From Candidatus Frankia nodulisporulans (GTDB lineage: Bacteria > Actinomycetota > Actinomycetes > Frankiales > Frankiaceae): a DNA stretch of 37,277 nucleotides. Numbering within the stretch: the first letter of the stretch is position 1; each line of letters opens with the position of its first letter. A program made the position numbers and the translations under genes. The notes below the pieces were generated by a model. It was given only the letters and a program-made list of their open reading frames with translations, was not told where the DNA came from and did no database searches. The DNA lies in contig NZ_CADCWS010000018.1 of NCBI RefSeq assembly GCF_902806475.1, positions 1 through 37,277 of the forward strand, in the 5' to 3' direction. Shown piece by piece: positions 16,367 through 24,501 of the stretch.

Positions 16367-17881
16367 TCAGGCCTTGGCCAGCTCCAGCCGGGGGAAGACC
16401 GGGGTGGGCTCGGCCACCTGGTCGCCGCCGTCGCCGCACTGGGCGGCGATGCGCGCGGCCGCCTCCGGGAGGAACGCGACCAGTCGCGTCGCGATCTCAC
16501 GGCAGGTGGCGACCAGTTCCGCGAGTACGGCGTCGAGGGCGGCGGGGGGCGCGTCCTGCTTGCGTTCGGCCTTCGCCAGCTCCCAGGGACGGGCCGCCTC
16601 GACGTAACGGTTGCCCTCGTCGCCGATCGCCGTGATCGCCTCGGCGGCCCGCCGGTAGTCGAACGCGGTGAAGGCGGCGTCGATCGCGGCGGGCGCGTCC
16701 GCGCGCGCCTTACGCAGGGCGGCCGCGCCCGGATTGTCCGCGGGGACCGGGGGGATCACCCCGTCCCGGTAGCGGCGGACCATCGACACCGTGCGGTTGA
16801 CCAGGTTGCCGATGTTGTTCGCGAGATCCTCGTTCGCCCGGTTGACCAGACGCTCGGTGGTGTAGTCGGTGTCGCCGCTGCGGGCCACGTCACTGAGCAT
16901 CCACCAGCGCAGCGCGTCGGAACCGTAGGCGGCGACGATGTCGGCCGGGTCCTCGGCGTTGCCGGCCGACTTGGAGATCTTCATCCCGTCGGCGGTCAGG
17001 TACTCGTGGACGAAGATGGTGTCCGGCAGCCGCACGCCCGCGGAGAGCAGCATCGCCGGCCAGTAGACGGCGTGGAAGCGGATGATGCCCTTGCCGATGA
17101 CATGCACCCGCGCGTCACTGCTCGTCCACCAGTGGTCGAAACTCGCCTCGTCCGTGCCGTAGCCGGGGGCGGTGATGTAGTTGCCGAGCGCGTCGAACCA
17201 GACGTAGATGACCTGGTCCGGGTCACCGGGTACGGGGATGCCCCAGCCACGGGCGCGGGTCATGCTCCGTGAGGCGCTGAAGTCCTCCAATCCCGCCTCG
17301 ATGAACGACAGCACCTCACGCTTACGGGTGGCGGGTTCGATGCGCAGCCGGTCGGTGGAGATGAGCTCGTGCAGCTGGTCGGCGTAGCGGCTGAGCCGGA
17401 AGAACCAGTTGCTCTCCTCGACCAGGTCCGGGACGGTGCCGTGCTCCGGGCAGCGCCCGTTGACCAGCTCGTCCTCGCCGTAGAACTGCTCGCAGCCGAC
17501 GCAGTACAGGCCCGCGTAGCTCTTGCGGTAGAAGTCGCCGGATTCGGCGCACGCCGCCCACAGCTTCTCCACCCCGGGCCGGTGCCGCGGGTCGGTGCTG
17601 GTCTTGATGAAGTCGTCGAAGGACAGGTCCAGCGGTTCGCGCAGCGAGATGAACCGGGCCGCCACCCGCTCGACGTACTCCACCGGGGTGATGCCCTCGG
17701 CCTCGGCGCTCTGGACGTTCTTCAGCGCGTTGTCGTCGGTGCCGGTCTGCAACCGGACCTCCTCGCCACGCGCCCGCAGGTGGCGAGCGTAGGCGTCGGT
17801 CTCGACCAGCTCCAGCGCGTGCCCCACGTGTGGTTTGCCGTTGACGTACGGGATGGCCGTCGTCACGAAGTAGCGACCCAT
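16367..17881 (-). CDS. metG: Methionyl-tRNA synthetase paralogue (class I)
   Basis: A 504-residue class I aminoacyl-tRNA synthetase that would charge tRNA with methionine. The signature HIGH motif is HVGH (residues 18-21) and KMSKS is KISKS near 300, within DGMKISKSAGN. A zinc-knuckle half CVGC lies near 127, with CPEHG about 20 residues later. WVDALTNY-like WFDALGNY and GKGIIRFHAVYWPA are typical MetRS elements. The usual TGTDEHG motif reads TGTDDNALKNV, which sets this protein apart from housekeeping MetRS such as M. tuberculosis Rv1007c and suggests a second, specialised copy. It ends without a C-terminal EMAP-like domain. The ATG at 17881 follows GGGAGG with an 11-nt gap. Its leader carries a Met-codon-rich reading frame and a strong hairpin (see 17913-18052). 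Function as a true MetRS is likely but not certain. Confidence 0.85.
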   Translation of the reverse strand: MGRYFVTTAIPYVNGKPHVGHALELVETDAYARHLRARGEEVRLQTGTDDNALKNVQSAEAEGITPVEYVERVAARFISLREPLDLSFDDFIKTSTDPRHRPGVEKLWAACAESGDFYRKSYAGLYCVGCEQFYGEDELVNGRCPEHGTVPDLVEESNWFFRLSRYADQLHELISTDRLRIEPATRKREVLSFIEAGLEDFSASRSMTRARGWGIPVPGDPDQVIYVWFDALGNYITAPGYGTDEASFDHWWTSSDARVHVIGKGIIRFHAVYWPAMLLSAGVRLPDTIFVHEYLTADGMKISKSAGNAEDPADIVAAYGSDALRWWMLSDVARSGDTDYTTERLVNRANEDLANNIGNLVNRTVSMVRRYRDGVIPPVPADNPGAAALRKARADAPAAIDAAFTAFDYRRAAEAITAIGDEGNRYVEAARPWELAKAERKQDAPPAALDAVLAELVATCREIATRLVAFLPEAAARIAAQCGDGGDQVAEPTPVFPRLELAKA

Positions 17882-17912
17882 CGGTTTCGGATCCTCCCGC
17901 CCCGCCGCGGCC

Positions 17913-17949
17913 CCACCCGAGGAGGCTCCGCCCGGGGCCTCCTCGGTGG
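17913..17949 (-). promoter_or_regulatory. Strong leader hairpin of metG (putative attenuator)
   Basis: On the minus strand the arms CCGAGGAGGC (17946-17937) and GCCTCCTCGG (17926-17917) pair perfectly over 10 bp. Three more pairs form beyond a one-base bulge (17949-17947 with 17915-17913), and the loop is 10 nt. It begins 4 nt after the stop codon of the Met-rich leader frame. The 3' arm contains CCTCC (17925-17921), complementary to GGAGG (17897-17893) of the metG ribosome site, so two mutually exclusive pairings can be drawn. No U-run follows, so translational control fits better than classic termination. Confidence 0.55.
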
Positions 17950-17953
17950 TCTG

Positions 17954-18040
17954 TCAGGACGCGCGCAAGAGGCCGGATGGCATGTGCATCAGCATCATCC
18001 GGCTGCTCGTCGCCTCGGCGTTGACCCGTGTCGTCGACAC
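17954..18040 (-). CDS. Putative Met-rich leader peptide upstream of metG
   Basis: A 28-codon frame starting with GTG at 18040 and ending with TGA at 17956-17954. Residues 15-20 read MMLMHM, four methionines in six, inside a short non-conserved-looking peptide. A -10 hexamer TAGGAT lies at 18052-18047, with 6 nt (CTGGCT) between it and the GTG. Transcription would therefore start at or next to the start codon, making a leaderless message. Actinobacteria translate leaderless genes well, and cysteine-rich leaderless leader peptides regulate sulfur genes in mycobacteria. An internal start at the first ATG (17998) would leave 14 residues. The position immediately before the hairpin and metG suggests a methionine-tRNA sensor. 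Expression is unproven; the coding call is inference. Confidence 0.5.
   Translation of the reverse strand: MSTTRVNAEATSSRMMLMHMPSGLLRAS
18028..18040. promoter_or_regulatory. 6-1-6 palindrome between metG leader and CDF exporter
   Basis: GTGTCG-T-CGACAC is a perfect inverted repeat that coincides with the presumed transcription start of the metG leader. It could be an operator for either divergent unit, or chance within the leader frame. Confidence 0.3.
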
Positions 18041-18046
18041 AGCCAG

Positions 18047-18052
18047 ATCCTA
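18047..18052 (-). promoter_or_regulatory. Candidate -10 of the metG leader transcript
   Basis: TAGGAT on the minus strand fits TANNNT well. No good -35 is visible at 16-18 nt. The GTG of the leader frame lies 7 nt downstream of the last T. Confidence 0.5.
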
Positions 18053-18136
18053 CGCCGCGCCGGATGACGCACAGGTGCGACGGACTGGCAGCTGCGATCA
18101 TGCCGCATTGATCATTTTGGGTTACCGTCCCAGGCC

Positions 18137-19171
18137 ATGGGACCAGCACCCACCCACAGTCATCCCCATGCCCGTTCTCATCCGGACGGGTCCACCCGAT
18201 GGTGGCCACGGCTGCGCCACCGGCTCTCGGATCTGTTCGGGAGCCATCTGTTCGGGAGCCACAGCCATGACAGCGCCGACCAGATCGACGACGCGCTCGA
18301 GGCGGACGCGGCCGGCCGGCGGGCGCTGCTGATCAGCCTCGGTGGTCTGGCGGTGACCGCGGTCGCGCAGGCGATCGCGGTGGTGCTGTCCGGATCGGTG
18401 GCGCTGCTCGGCGACACGCTGCACAACGTCGCCGACGCGCTCACCGCGGTACCACTGCTGATCGCGTTCACGGTGGCCCGCCGCCCGGCGACCGACCGTT
18501 TCACCTACGGCTACGGACGGGCCGAGGACCTCGCCGGCCTCGCCGTCCTGGCGATGATCACGCTGTCGAGCGGGGTCGCGGCCTACGCGGCGATCGACCG
18601 GCTGCTGCATCCCCAGCAGATCCATCAGCTCGGCGCGGTGGCGGCCGCCGGTCTGATCGGCTTCGTCGGCAACGAGATCGTGGCCCGCTACCGGATCGGG
18701 GTGGGACGCCGCATCGGATCGGCGGCGCTGGTCGCCGACGGCCTGCACGCCCGCACCGACGGGTTCACCAGCCTCGCGGTTCTGCTCGGCGCCGCCGGCG
18801 TGGCGGCCGGCTGGAGATGGGCCGATCCGGTGATCGGCCTGGTGATCACCGTGGCGATCCTCGGGGTGCTGCGTTCGGCCGCCCGTGTCGTCGGTGCCCG
18901 GCTCATGGACGCCGTCGACCCGGCGATCGTCGCCGAGGCCACCCACACCCTGCTGCACACCCCCGGCGTCGAGGCCATCCGCGAGCTGCGCATCCGCTGG
19001 ATCGGCCACAGCCTGCGCGCCGAGGTCGACGTCACCGTGGACGCCACCCTCACCCTGGCCGCCGCCCACGACGTCGCCCATGCCGCCCAGGCCCATCTGC
19101 TGCACCACATCCGCCGGCTGTCCGCGGCGACCATCCACACCAGCCCGCGAACAGCCGCTCCCGGACACTGA
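18137..19171 (+). CDS. Cation diffusion facilitator (CDF) family metal exporter
   Basis: A 344-residue membrane protein of the CDF family, which exports divalent metals such as Zn(II), Co(II) or Fe(II) in exchange for protons. The N-terminal cytosolic part has a His-rich stretch (HSHPHARSHPDG). Hydrophobic segments begin near residue 65. The transmembrane metal site is built from HNVAD (about 96-100) and HARTD (about 204-208); both are HxxxD, with His in the first position. The C-terminal cytosolic domain (about 255-335) has IRELRIRWIGHSL and AHAAQAHLLHHI, typical of the CDF dimer domain. Start ATG at 18137 has only a weak ribosome site. It diverges from metG. The exact metal cannot be read from sequence. 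Confidence 0.88.
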   Translation: MGPAPTHSHPHARSHPDGSTRWWPRLRHRLSDLFGSHLFGSHSHDSADQIDDALEADAAGRRALLISLGGLAVTAVAQAIAVVLSGSVALLGDTLHNVADALTAVPLLIAFTVARRPATDRFTYGYGRAEDLAGLAVLAMITLSSGVAAYAAIDRLLHPQQIHQLGAVAAAGLIGFVGNEIVARYRIGVGRRIGSAALVADGLHARTDGFTSLAVLLGAAGVAAGWRWADPVIGLVITVAILGVLRSAARVVGARLMDAVDPAIVAEATHTLLHTPGVEAIRELRIRWIGHSLRAEVDVTVDATLTLAAAHDVAHAAQAHLLHHIRRLSAATIHTSPRTAAPGH

Positions 19172-19274
19172 CCCCGCCGGCCGACACTGACCCGCCGGCC
19201 GATGTCGAGAACACGGCGGCGGCTCCGTCCCAGGGGGTGAAAGGCCAGGGTTGTCGGGTGACCGGAGGTGGCGG

Positions 19275-20441
19275 GTGATCGGGGGCATGGTGGACGAGTC
19301 GTTGCTGCGGGAGCTGGTGCCCACGGTGATCGGCGTCCTCGTCCGACGCGGGGCGGATTTCGCATCGGCCGAGGACGCCGTGCAGGATGCGCTGATCCGA
19401 GCGCTCGGGACCTGGCCCGAGGATCCCCCGCTGGACCCGAAGGCCTGGCTGGTCACGGTCGCGTGGCGGCGTTTCCTCGACGCGACGAGGGCCGAGGCGT
19501 CCTGACGTGGACGCGAACAGGTCGTCGACGCCGAGCCGGAGGTGGGCCCGGCGCCCGCCACCGACGACACCCTGCGCCTCTACTTCCTGTGCGCGTCGCC
19601 GGTGCTGGCGCCGGCGTCGGCCATCGCGTTGACGCTGCGTGCGGTGGGCGGCCTGACCACCCGGCAGATCGCGTCGGCCCACCTCGTCCCCGAGGCGACC
19701 ATGGCGCAGCGCATCAGCCGGGCGAAACGGCGCATCGCCGGCCTCCCCCTGGACACCGCCGGTGGCCTCGCGACCGTGCTGCGGGTGCTCTACCTCGTCT
19801 TCAACGAGGGCTACGGCGGGGACGTCGACCTCGCCGCCGAGGCGATCCGGCTGACCCGCCAGCTCGCCGAGCTGACCGACGAGCCCGAGGTGGCGGGTCT
19901 GCTCGCGCTCATGCTGCTGCACCATGCCCGCCGGGTGTCGCGGACCGGCCCGTCCGGCGACCTGGTGCCACTCGCGGACCAGGACCGCACCCGCTGGGAC
20001 ACGGCCGCGATCGCCGAAGGTGTGACGATCCTGCAACACGCCCTGGCCCGTGATCAGCTCGGCGAGTACCAGGCGCAGGCCGCGATCGCGGCCCTGCACG
20101 CGGACGCCCCCAGCACCGCCGAAACAGACTGGGTACAGATCGTCGAGTGGTACGACGAACTGCTGCGCCTGACCGACAGCCCGGTGGTCCGCCTCAACCG
20201 CGCCGTGGCCCTAGGCGAGGCCGACGGCCCACAGACCGTCCTGGCCGCCCTCGCCGCCGTACCCCCCGACCTGCCCAGATACGCCGCCACCTCGGCCTAC
20301 CTGCACGAACGCGCCGGCGACCTGGCCCACGCCGCCGACCTCTACGCGCAGGCCGCCCACGCCGCCACCAGCGTGGCCGAACGCGACCACCTCACCCGCC
20401 AGGCCGCCCGCACCCGCCACCACCTGACCCCGCCGTCCTGA
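19275..20441 (+). pseudogene. ECF42-type RNA polymerase sigma factor interrupted by an in-frame TGA
   Basis: The frame opens at GTG 19275 (GGAGG 6 nt upstream). It encodes a sigma region 2 beginning MVDESLLRELVPTV, then LVTVAWRRFLDATRAEAS, and hits TGA at 19503-19505. Without any shift, the same frame continues as RGREQVVDAEPEVGPAPATDDTLRLYFLC. It then gives sigma region 4 (LTLRAVGGLTTRQIA, VPEATMAQRISRAKRRI) and a long C-terminal helical domain with FNEGYGG and VVRLNRAVAL, ending at 20441. Sigma factors of the ECF42 group have exactly this order, with a C-terminal TPR-like domain and about 400 residues. The full span is 389 codons, so a single sense codon (CGA Arg would be one transition away) seems to have become TGA. 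A nonsense mutation, a sequencing error or UGA readthrough are all possible. A GTG at 19542 could start the downstream part, but its spacing to GGAG is poor. Confidence 0.8.
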
Positions 20442-20471
20442 CCCCCGCCGTCCTGACCCCCGCCGTCCTGA
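20428..20471 (+). repeat. 15-bp tandem repeat across the sigma-gene stop
   Basis: The unit CCCCCGCCGTCCTGA occurs three times (the first lacks one C), spanning the stop codon and repeating TGA at each unit. This is a simple duplication of the gene's last codons. Confidence 0.9.
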
Positions 20472-20604
20472 TCCCCCACTCGTGGTCCGGGTGGTTCCGC
20501 GGAACACCTGTGTCGGCCAGGGGCGTCGGTGGCGGTGTCGGACTCGCATCCGCCGCACATGTTCCACGCAGGCGACTCACACGTGAGCCTGATGTTCTCG
20601 TCCT

Positions 20605-20634
20605 ACCGGTGCATCCAGAACGCACCGGTGCATC
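20605..20634. promoter_or_regulatory. Direct repeat upstream of the P450 gene
   Basis: ACCGGTGCATC occurs at 20605-20615 and again at 20624-20634, start-to-start 19 nt, 23-52 nt before the ATG. A further 5-2-5 palindrome CTCAC-AC-GTGAG lies at 20576-20587. Together they look like a regulator-binding region; the binder is not recognised. Confidence 0.4.
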
Positions 20635-20656
20635 TGTGTCGAAGGGAGTCTCCACG

Positions 20657-22141
20657 ATGAGCCGAACGTCCCAGGCGCCGTCCGTCGAGTCCGTGCCGCG
20701 GCCGGCGGCGGTGCCGCTCGCGGTACCGGGGCCCGCGGACAGCGCGATCGTGGCGCTGCGGCGGTTGCGGGCTGATCCGCTTGGGCGGCTCACCGAACTG
20801 GCTCGCGAGCATGGTCCGGTGGTGCGGGTGGCGAGCTGGCCGGTGTCGGCGTATCTCGTCGCCGAGCCGGACGCGATCGCCGACGTGCTGGTCAGCGGGC
20901 ACCGGGCCTACGGCAAGGGAGCGGTGCGGCGTGGGCCGGCGGGCCGGCGCACGGTGGTGCAGCCGCTGACACTGCTGCTCGGCGAGGGGCTGCTGACCAG
21001 CGCGGGGGACGTCCACCGGCGACAGCGCCGGCTGATCCAGCCGCTGTTCCATCGGCAGCGCATCGCCGGTCACGCCGCGACCTTCGCGCGGATCGCCGAG
21101 CGCACGGCCGCCACCTGGCGCGACGGCCAGCGTCTTGACGTGCACGCCGAGATGACCGAGATGACCCTGGCGATCGTCGCCCGGACCCTGTTCGACGTCG
21201 ACCTGGACAGCGAGGTCGTGGACATCGTCCGTGCCACGATCGACCTGACGATGCCGGCGGCCCGCCGGGCCGGACTACCCGGTTTCACGGCCCTGGAGCG
21301 GCTGCCGCTTCCCGCGTCCAGGGCCCGTCGGGACGCGCGCGCCGCACTGGACCAGGCGATCCACGCGATGATCGCCACCCGCCGAGCCGCCGGGGCCACC
21401 GGCGACGACCTGTTGTCCCTGCTGCTGGCCGCCCGCGACGACGAAACCGGCGCGCCGATGAGCGACGAGCAGATCCGGGACGAGGCGCTCACCCTGCTGC
21501 TGGCCGGACACGAGACCACCGCGAACGCCCTGGCCTGGACGTTTCACCTGCTGGGACGGGACGCCGCGGTCCGCGCCGCGTTGCACGCGGAGGTGGACGA
21601 GGTCCTCGGCGAGCGGTGCCCGACCATGGACGACCTGACCCGACTGCCGTGTACGAACGCCGTCCTCGCCGAGGCGATGCGGCTGTACCCGCCCGTCTGG
21701 GCGATGGGACGGCACCTGTTGGCCGACCGGGACATCGCCGGCTACCGCCTGCCCGCCGGCTCCACCCTCATCCTCAGCCAGTGGGTGGTGCACCGCGACG
21801 AACGCTGGTGGCCGCGGCCGGAGGTCTTCGACCCCACCCGCTGGACGGGCCAGCCGGGCCTGCCGGGCCTGCCGGGCCAGCCGGGCCTGCCGGGCCAGTC
21901 GGGCCAGTCGGGACGGCCGCGGTTCGCGTACTTCCCGTTCGGTGGGGGGCCGCGTCAGTGCATCGGCAACACGTTCGCGCTGGCCGAGGGCGCGCTCGCG
22001 CTGGCCGCGATCTCCCGGCACTGGTCGCTGGCCCCGGTGCCGGGCACCGATGTGGTGCCTGTCCCGCAGGTCACTCTTCGCCCGGCCGGTGGGCTGCCGA
22101 TGACCGTCCACCGCCGTCATGGTCGTGCGGAACAAGGGTGA
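20657..22141 (+). CDS. Cytochrome P450
   Basis: A 494-residue heme-thiolate monooxygenase. The I-helix motif is LLAGHETTANALAW (about 281-294), the K-helix ExxR is EAMR near 340, and the PERF-like region is RWWPRPEVFDPTRW. The heme loop is FPFGGGPRQCIG with the proximal Cys near 434. The sequence style (DLTRLPCTNAVLAEAMRLYPP, QWVVHRDERWW) resembles bacterial P450s of the CYP110/CYP4-like type more than the classic CYP105 type. A collagen-like Gly-x-x tract sits between the meander and heme loop (about 397-419). The ATG has AAGGGAG 9 nt upstream; a much longer open frame upstream overlaps the sigma gene and is not coding. No ferredoxin gene adjoins it. The substrate is unknown. Confidence 0.92.
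   Translation: MSRTSQAPSVESVPRPAAVPLAVPGPADSAIVALRRLRADPLGRLTELAREHGPVVRVASWPVSAYLVAEPDAIADVLVSGHRAYGKGAVRRGPAGRRTVVQPLTLLLGEGLLTSAGDVHRRQRRLIQPLFHRQRIAGHAATFARIAERTAATWRDGQRLDVHAEMTEMTLAIVARTLFDVDLDSEVVDIVRATIDLTMPAARRAGLPGFTALERLPLPASRARRDARAALDQAIHAMIATRRAAGATGDDLLSLLLAARDDETGAPMSDEQIRDEALTLLLAGHETTANALAWTFHLLGRDAAVRAALHAEVDEVLGERCPTMDDLTRLPCTNAVLAEAMRLYPPVWAMGRHLLADRDIAGYRLPAGSTLILSQWVVHRDERWWPRPEVFDPTRWTGQPGLPGLPGQPGLPGQSGQSGRPRFAYFPFGGGPRQCIGNTFALAEGALALAAISRHWSLAPVPGTDVVPVPQVTLRPAGGLPMTVHRRHGRAEQG
21847..21914 (+). repeat. 9-bp repeat tract in the P450 gene
   Basis: Tandem GGGCCTGCC/GGGCCAGCC/GGGCCAGTC units encode Gly-Leu-Pro, Gly-Gln-Pro and Gly-Gln-Ser triplets. Units keep the reading frame. 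Confidence 0.9.
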
Positions 22142-22490
22142 CTCTTGTCATGGCGGGTCGGTGTCTGGGGTGAGGATGCGCTGAACAGGCGGCATTGTCG
22201 GGCGCCGCGGGCCACGGCGCGGGCCCCCGATCGGGCGAGGCGGCACCGCCCCTCGGTAGGGTCAACCAGGAACATTACGGCCTGCCGGGCGATATCAGGG
22301 CAACACGTTTATAAAGCCTGATTCCCGGCGTGTGGCGCACAGACCGCCGCCGGTGGGCGGCCGGGGCAGACCCCCGTCCGCCGGCGGCCTGGGCCCGTCG
22401 GCGCTGGTGGCGCCCATCCGGGCCAGGCGGAGACCGGCGGCACGTCCATGCGGGGCGCGAACTGTCGTAGGGACCTGCGAGGATCGGGGC
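22142..22490 (+). other. 349-bp intergenic region between P450 and hemL
   Basis: No gene seen. It contains a 10-bp palindrome CCCGATCGGG at 22226-22235 and an unusually AT-rich patch TTTATAAA at 22308-22315. Around this patch, ATCAGG and CCTGAT form a weak 6-bp stem. TATAAA at 22310-22315 could be a -10 for hemL, though no good -35 is visible. Confidence 0.5.
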
Positions 22491-23852
22491 ATGGTGGTTC
22501 CCTCCGCCGCGCCGGCCTCCGAGGAGCTGTTCCGGCGCGCCGAGCGTGTTGTTCCCGGCGGGGTCAACTCGCCTGTCCGAGCCTTTCGTGCCGTGGGTGG
22601 CAGCCCGCGCTTCATGGTCTCCGGTGACGGTCCCTACCTCACCGATGCCGACGGCCGTACCTACGTCGATCTGGTCTGCTCCTGGGGGCCGATGATCCTC
22701 GGCCACGCGCATCCGGCCGTGGTCGAGGCGGTGTCGCGGGCGGTCACCGCCGGCACCAGCTTCGGCACGCCGACGCCCGGCGAGGTCGAACTCGCCGAGC
22801 TGATCGTGGAGCGGGTCGGGCCGGTGGAGAAGGTCCGGCTGGTCAACTCGGGCACCGAGGCGACCATGAGCGCCGTGCGGCTCGCCCGTGGCTTCACCAA
22901 CCGTGCGACGATCATCAAGTTCGCCGGCTGCTACCACGGGCACGTCGACGCGCTGCTCGCCGCCGCGGGCTCGGGCCTGGCCACCTTCGGCCTGCCCGAC
23001 ACCCCGGGCGTGACCGGCACCGCGACCGCCGACACGATCGTGCTGCCCTACAACGACCTCGCCGCGGTCGAGGCGGTCTTCGCCGAGCGGGGCGCCACGA
23101 TCGCCGCCGTCATCACCGAGGCCGCCGCGGCCAACATGGGTGTCGTCCCGCCGCTGCCGGGCTTCAACGCGGGCCTGCGCCGGCTGTGCGACATCCACGG
23201 CGCGCTGCTGATTCTGGACGAGGTGATGACCGGCTTCCGGATCTCCCGGGCCGGCTGGTGGGGCATCGAGGGCGACCTTGAGGACTGGTCGCCGGATCTG
23301 TTCACCTTCGGCAAGGTGATGGGTGGCGGGCTGCCCGCTGCGGCGTTCGGCGGGCGGGCCGACGTGATGTCACGGCTGGCTCCCGCCGGGCCCGTCTACC
23401 AGGCCGGCACGCTGTCCGGGAACCCGATCGCGGTCGCCGCCGGCCTTGCCACCCTGCGGGCCTGCACCGACGAGGTGTACGCGACGGTGGACGCCCGCGC
23501 CGGTGACGTCGCCGGCATCGTGTCCACGGCGCTCACCGAACAGGGCGTGGCGCACCTGCCGGCCAGCGCAGGCTCGTTGTTCAGCTTCTTCTTCACCGAC
23601 GCCACCGCCGTGATCGACTACGCCGGTGCCCAGGCGCAGAACGCCGCCCGCTACGCCGCGTTCTTCCACAGCATGCTCGACGCCGGCATCTACCTGCCGC
23701 CGTCGGCGTTCGAGGCCTGGTTCGTCTCCGCCGCCCACGACGACGTCGTGCTCGAGCGGATCGCCGCCGCCGCCCCGGCCGCCGCCCGCGCCGCCGCCGC
23801 CGTCCCCGACGCCACCCCGGCCACCCCGGTCGCCGCCGGAGGCGCGTCGTGA
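22491..23852 (+). CDS. hemL: Glutamate-1-semialdehyde 2,1-aminomutase
   Basis: A 453-residue PLP enzyme converting glutamate-1-semialdehyde, the HemA product, to 5-aminolevulinate. Motifs seen are [13 protein letters not shown] near residue 20, [13 protein letters not shown] near 65 and [16 protein letters not shown] near 120. The PLP-binding lysine lies in [18 protein letters not shown] near 274, and [15 protein letters not shown] follows near 305. The C-terminus carries an Ala-rich extension. ATG at 22491 is preceded by GAGGA about 9 nt upstream; longer in-frame extensions upstream lack support. Its stop overlaps the next gene (GTGA). It completes the C5 route to ALA with hemA and hemB. Confidence 0.96.
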   Translation: MVVPSAAPASEELFRRAERVVPGGVNSPVRAFRAVGGSPRFMVSGDGPYLTDADGRTYVDLVCSWGPMILGHAHPAVVEAVSRAVTAGTSFGTPTPGEVELAELIVERVGPVEKVRLVNSGTEATMSAVRLARGFTNRATIIKFAGCYHGHVDALLAAAGSGLATFGLPDTPGVTGTATADTIVLPYNDLAAVEAVFAERGATIAAVITEAAAANMGVVPPLPGFNAGLRRLCDIHGALLILDEVMTGFRISRAGWWGIEGDLEDWSPDLFTFGKVMGGGLPAAAFGGRADVMSRLAPAGPVYQAGTLSGNPIAVAAGLATLRACTDEVYATVDARAGDVAGIVSTALTEQGVAHLPASAGSLFSFFFTDATAVIDYAGAQAQNAARYAAFFHSMLDAGIYLPPSAFEAWFVSAAHDDVVLERIAAAAPAAARAAAAVPDATPATPVAAGGAS

Positions 23853-24496
23853 CGCCCCTGGACGGGCGCACCCGGGTGCATCTGGTCCGCCACGGTGAGG
23901 TGTTCAACCCGGGCAAGGTGCTCTACGGTCGGCTGCCCGGCTTCGGCCTGTCCGACAACGGGCACCGCCAGGCCAAAATCACCGCGGAGCACCTCGCCGA
24001 CCTCGACATCGCCGCCGTCGTGGCGAGCCCACTGGACCGCGCCCAGCAGACCGCCGGGCCGATCGCCGCCGCCCACAACCTGCCCGTCGGTGTCGATGCG
24101 CGCCTCATCGAAAGCCGTAACGCGTTCGAGGGCCGCACCTTCGAGGCCGGCCCGGCGGCCCTGAGCCGCCCCGCCATGTGGCCGCTACTGCGCAATCCGT
24201 TCCGGCCGTCCTGGGGGGAGCCCTACACCGAGATCGCGCAGCGCATGCTCGCCGCCGTCACCGACTGGCGCGACCAGTACCCCGGCCGCCACATCGTGCT
24301 GGTCAGCCACCAGCTCCCGGTGTGGACGGCCCGGCGCGCCCTGGAGGGCGTCCACCTGTGGCACCGTCCCGACCGGCGCCAGTGCGCCCTGGCCAGCGTC
24401 ACCACCGCGGTCTACCAGGGCAGCCAGCTCGTCGGCGTCGAGTACGCCGAGCCCAACGGCCCGACGGGCAACACGCCCGGTTCGGTCGGCGCCTGA
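23849..24496 (+). CDS. Histidine phosphatase family protein
   Basis: A 215-residue member of the phosphoglycerate-mutase-like histidine phosphatases. The catalytic motif is VHLVRHGEV with RHG at residues 14-16. [16 protein letters not shown] is the typical substrate-side segment, [13 protein letters not shown] contains the conserved Arg, and [11 protein letters not shown] supplies the second catalytic His. GTG start overlaps the hemL stop. The same gene follows hemL in M. tuberculosis (Rv0525), so the pair is conserved, but the substrate is unknown. Mutase activity is unlikely given the short, phosphatase-like form. Confidence 0.87.
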   Translation: MTPLDGRTRVHLVRHGEVFNPGKVLYGRLPGFGLSDNGHRQAKITAEHLADLDIAAVVASPLDRAQQTAGPIAAAHNLPVGVDARLIESRNAFEGRTFEAGPAALSRPAMWPLLRNPFRPSWGEPYTEIAQRMLAAVTDWRDQYPGRHIVLVSHQLPVWTARRALEGVHLWHRPDRRQCALASVTTAVYQGSQLVGVEYAEPNGPTGNTPGSVGA

Positions 24497-24501
24497 GCGC
24501 G

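Noticed and set aside
14016-16439. 807-codon minus-strand open frame
   Set aside because: It is antisense to copA, which carries all P-type ATPase motifs in the other strand.
14228-17272. 1014-codon plus-strand open frame
   Set aside because: It crosses copA out of frame and runs antisense into metG. Composition is Arg/Gly-rich and no motif is present.
17879-18060. T-box riboswitch for metG
   Set aside because: No T-box sequence or specifier-loop structure is visible; the leader is too short. The leader-peptide model fits better.
19542-20441. Separate gene for the second half of the sigma factor
   Set aside because: It lacks region 2, its GTG has poor ribosome-site spacing, and it is in frame with the first half, so one interrupted gene explains it better.
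22308-22315. TTTATAAA patch as an origin or attachment site
   Set aside because: A single 8-bp AT patch without repeats, DnaA boxes or mobile genes; promoter use is the simplest reading.
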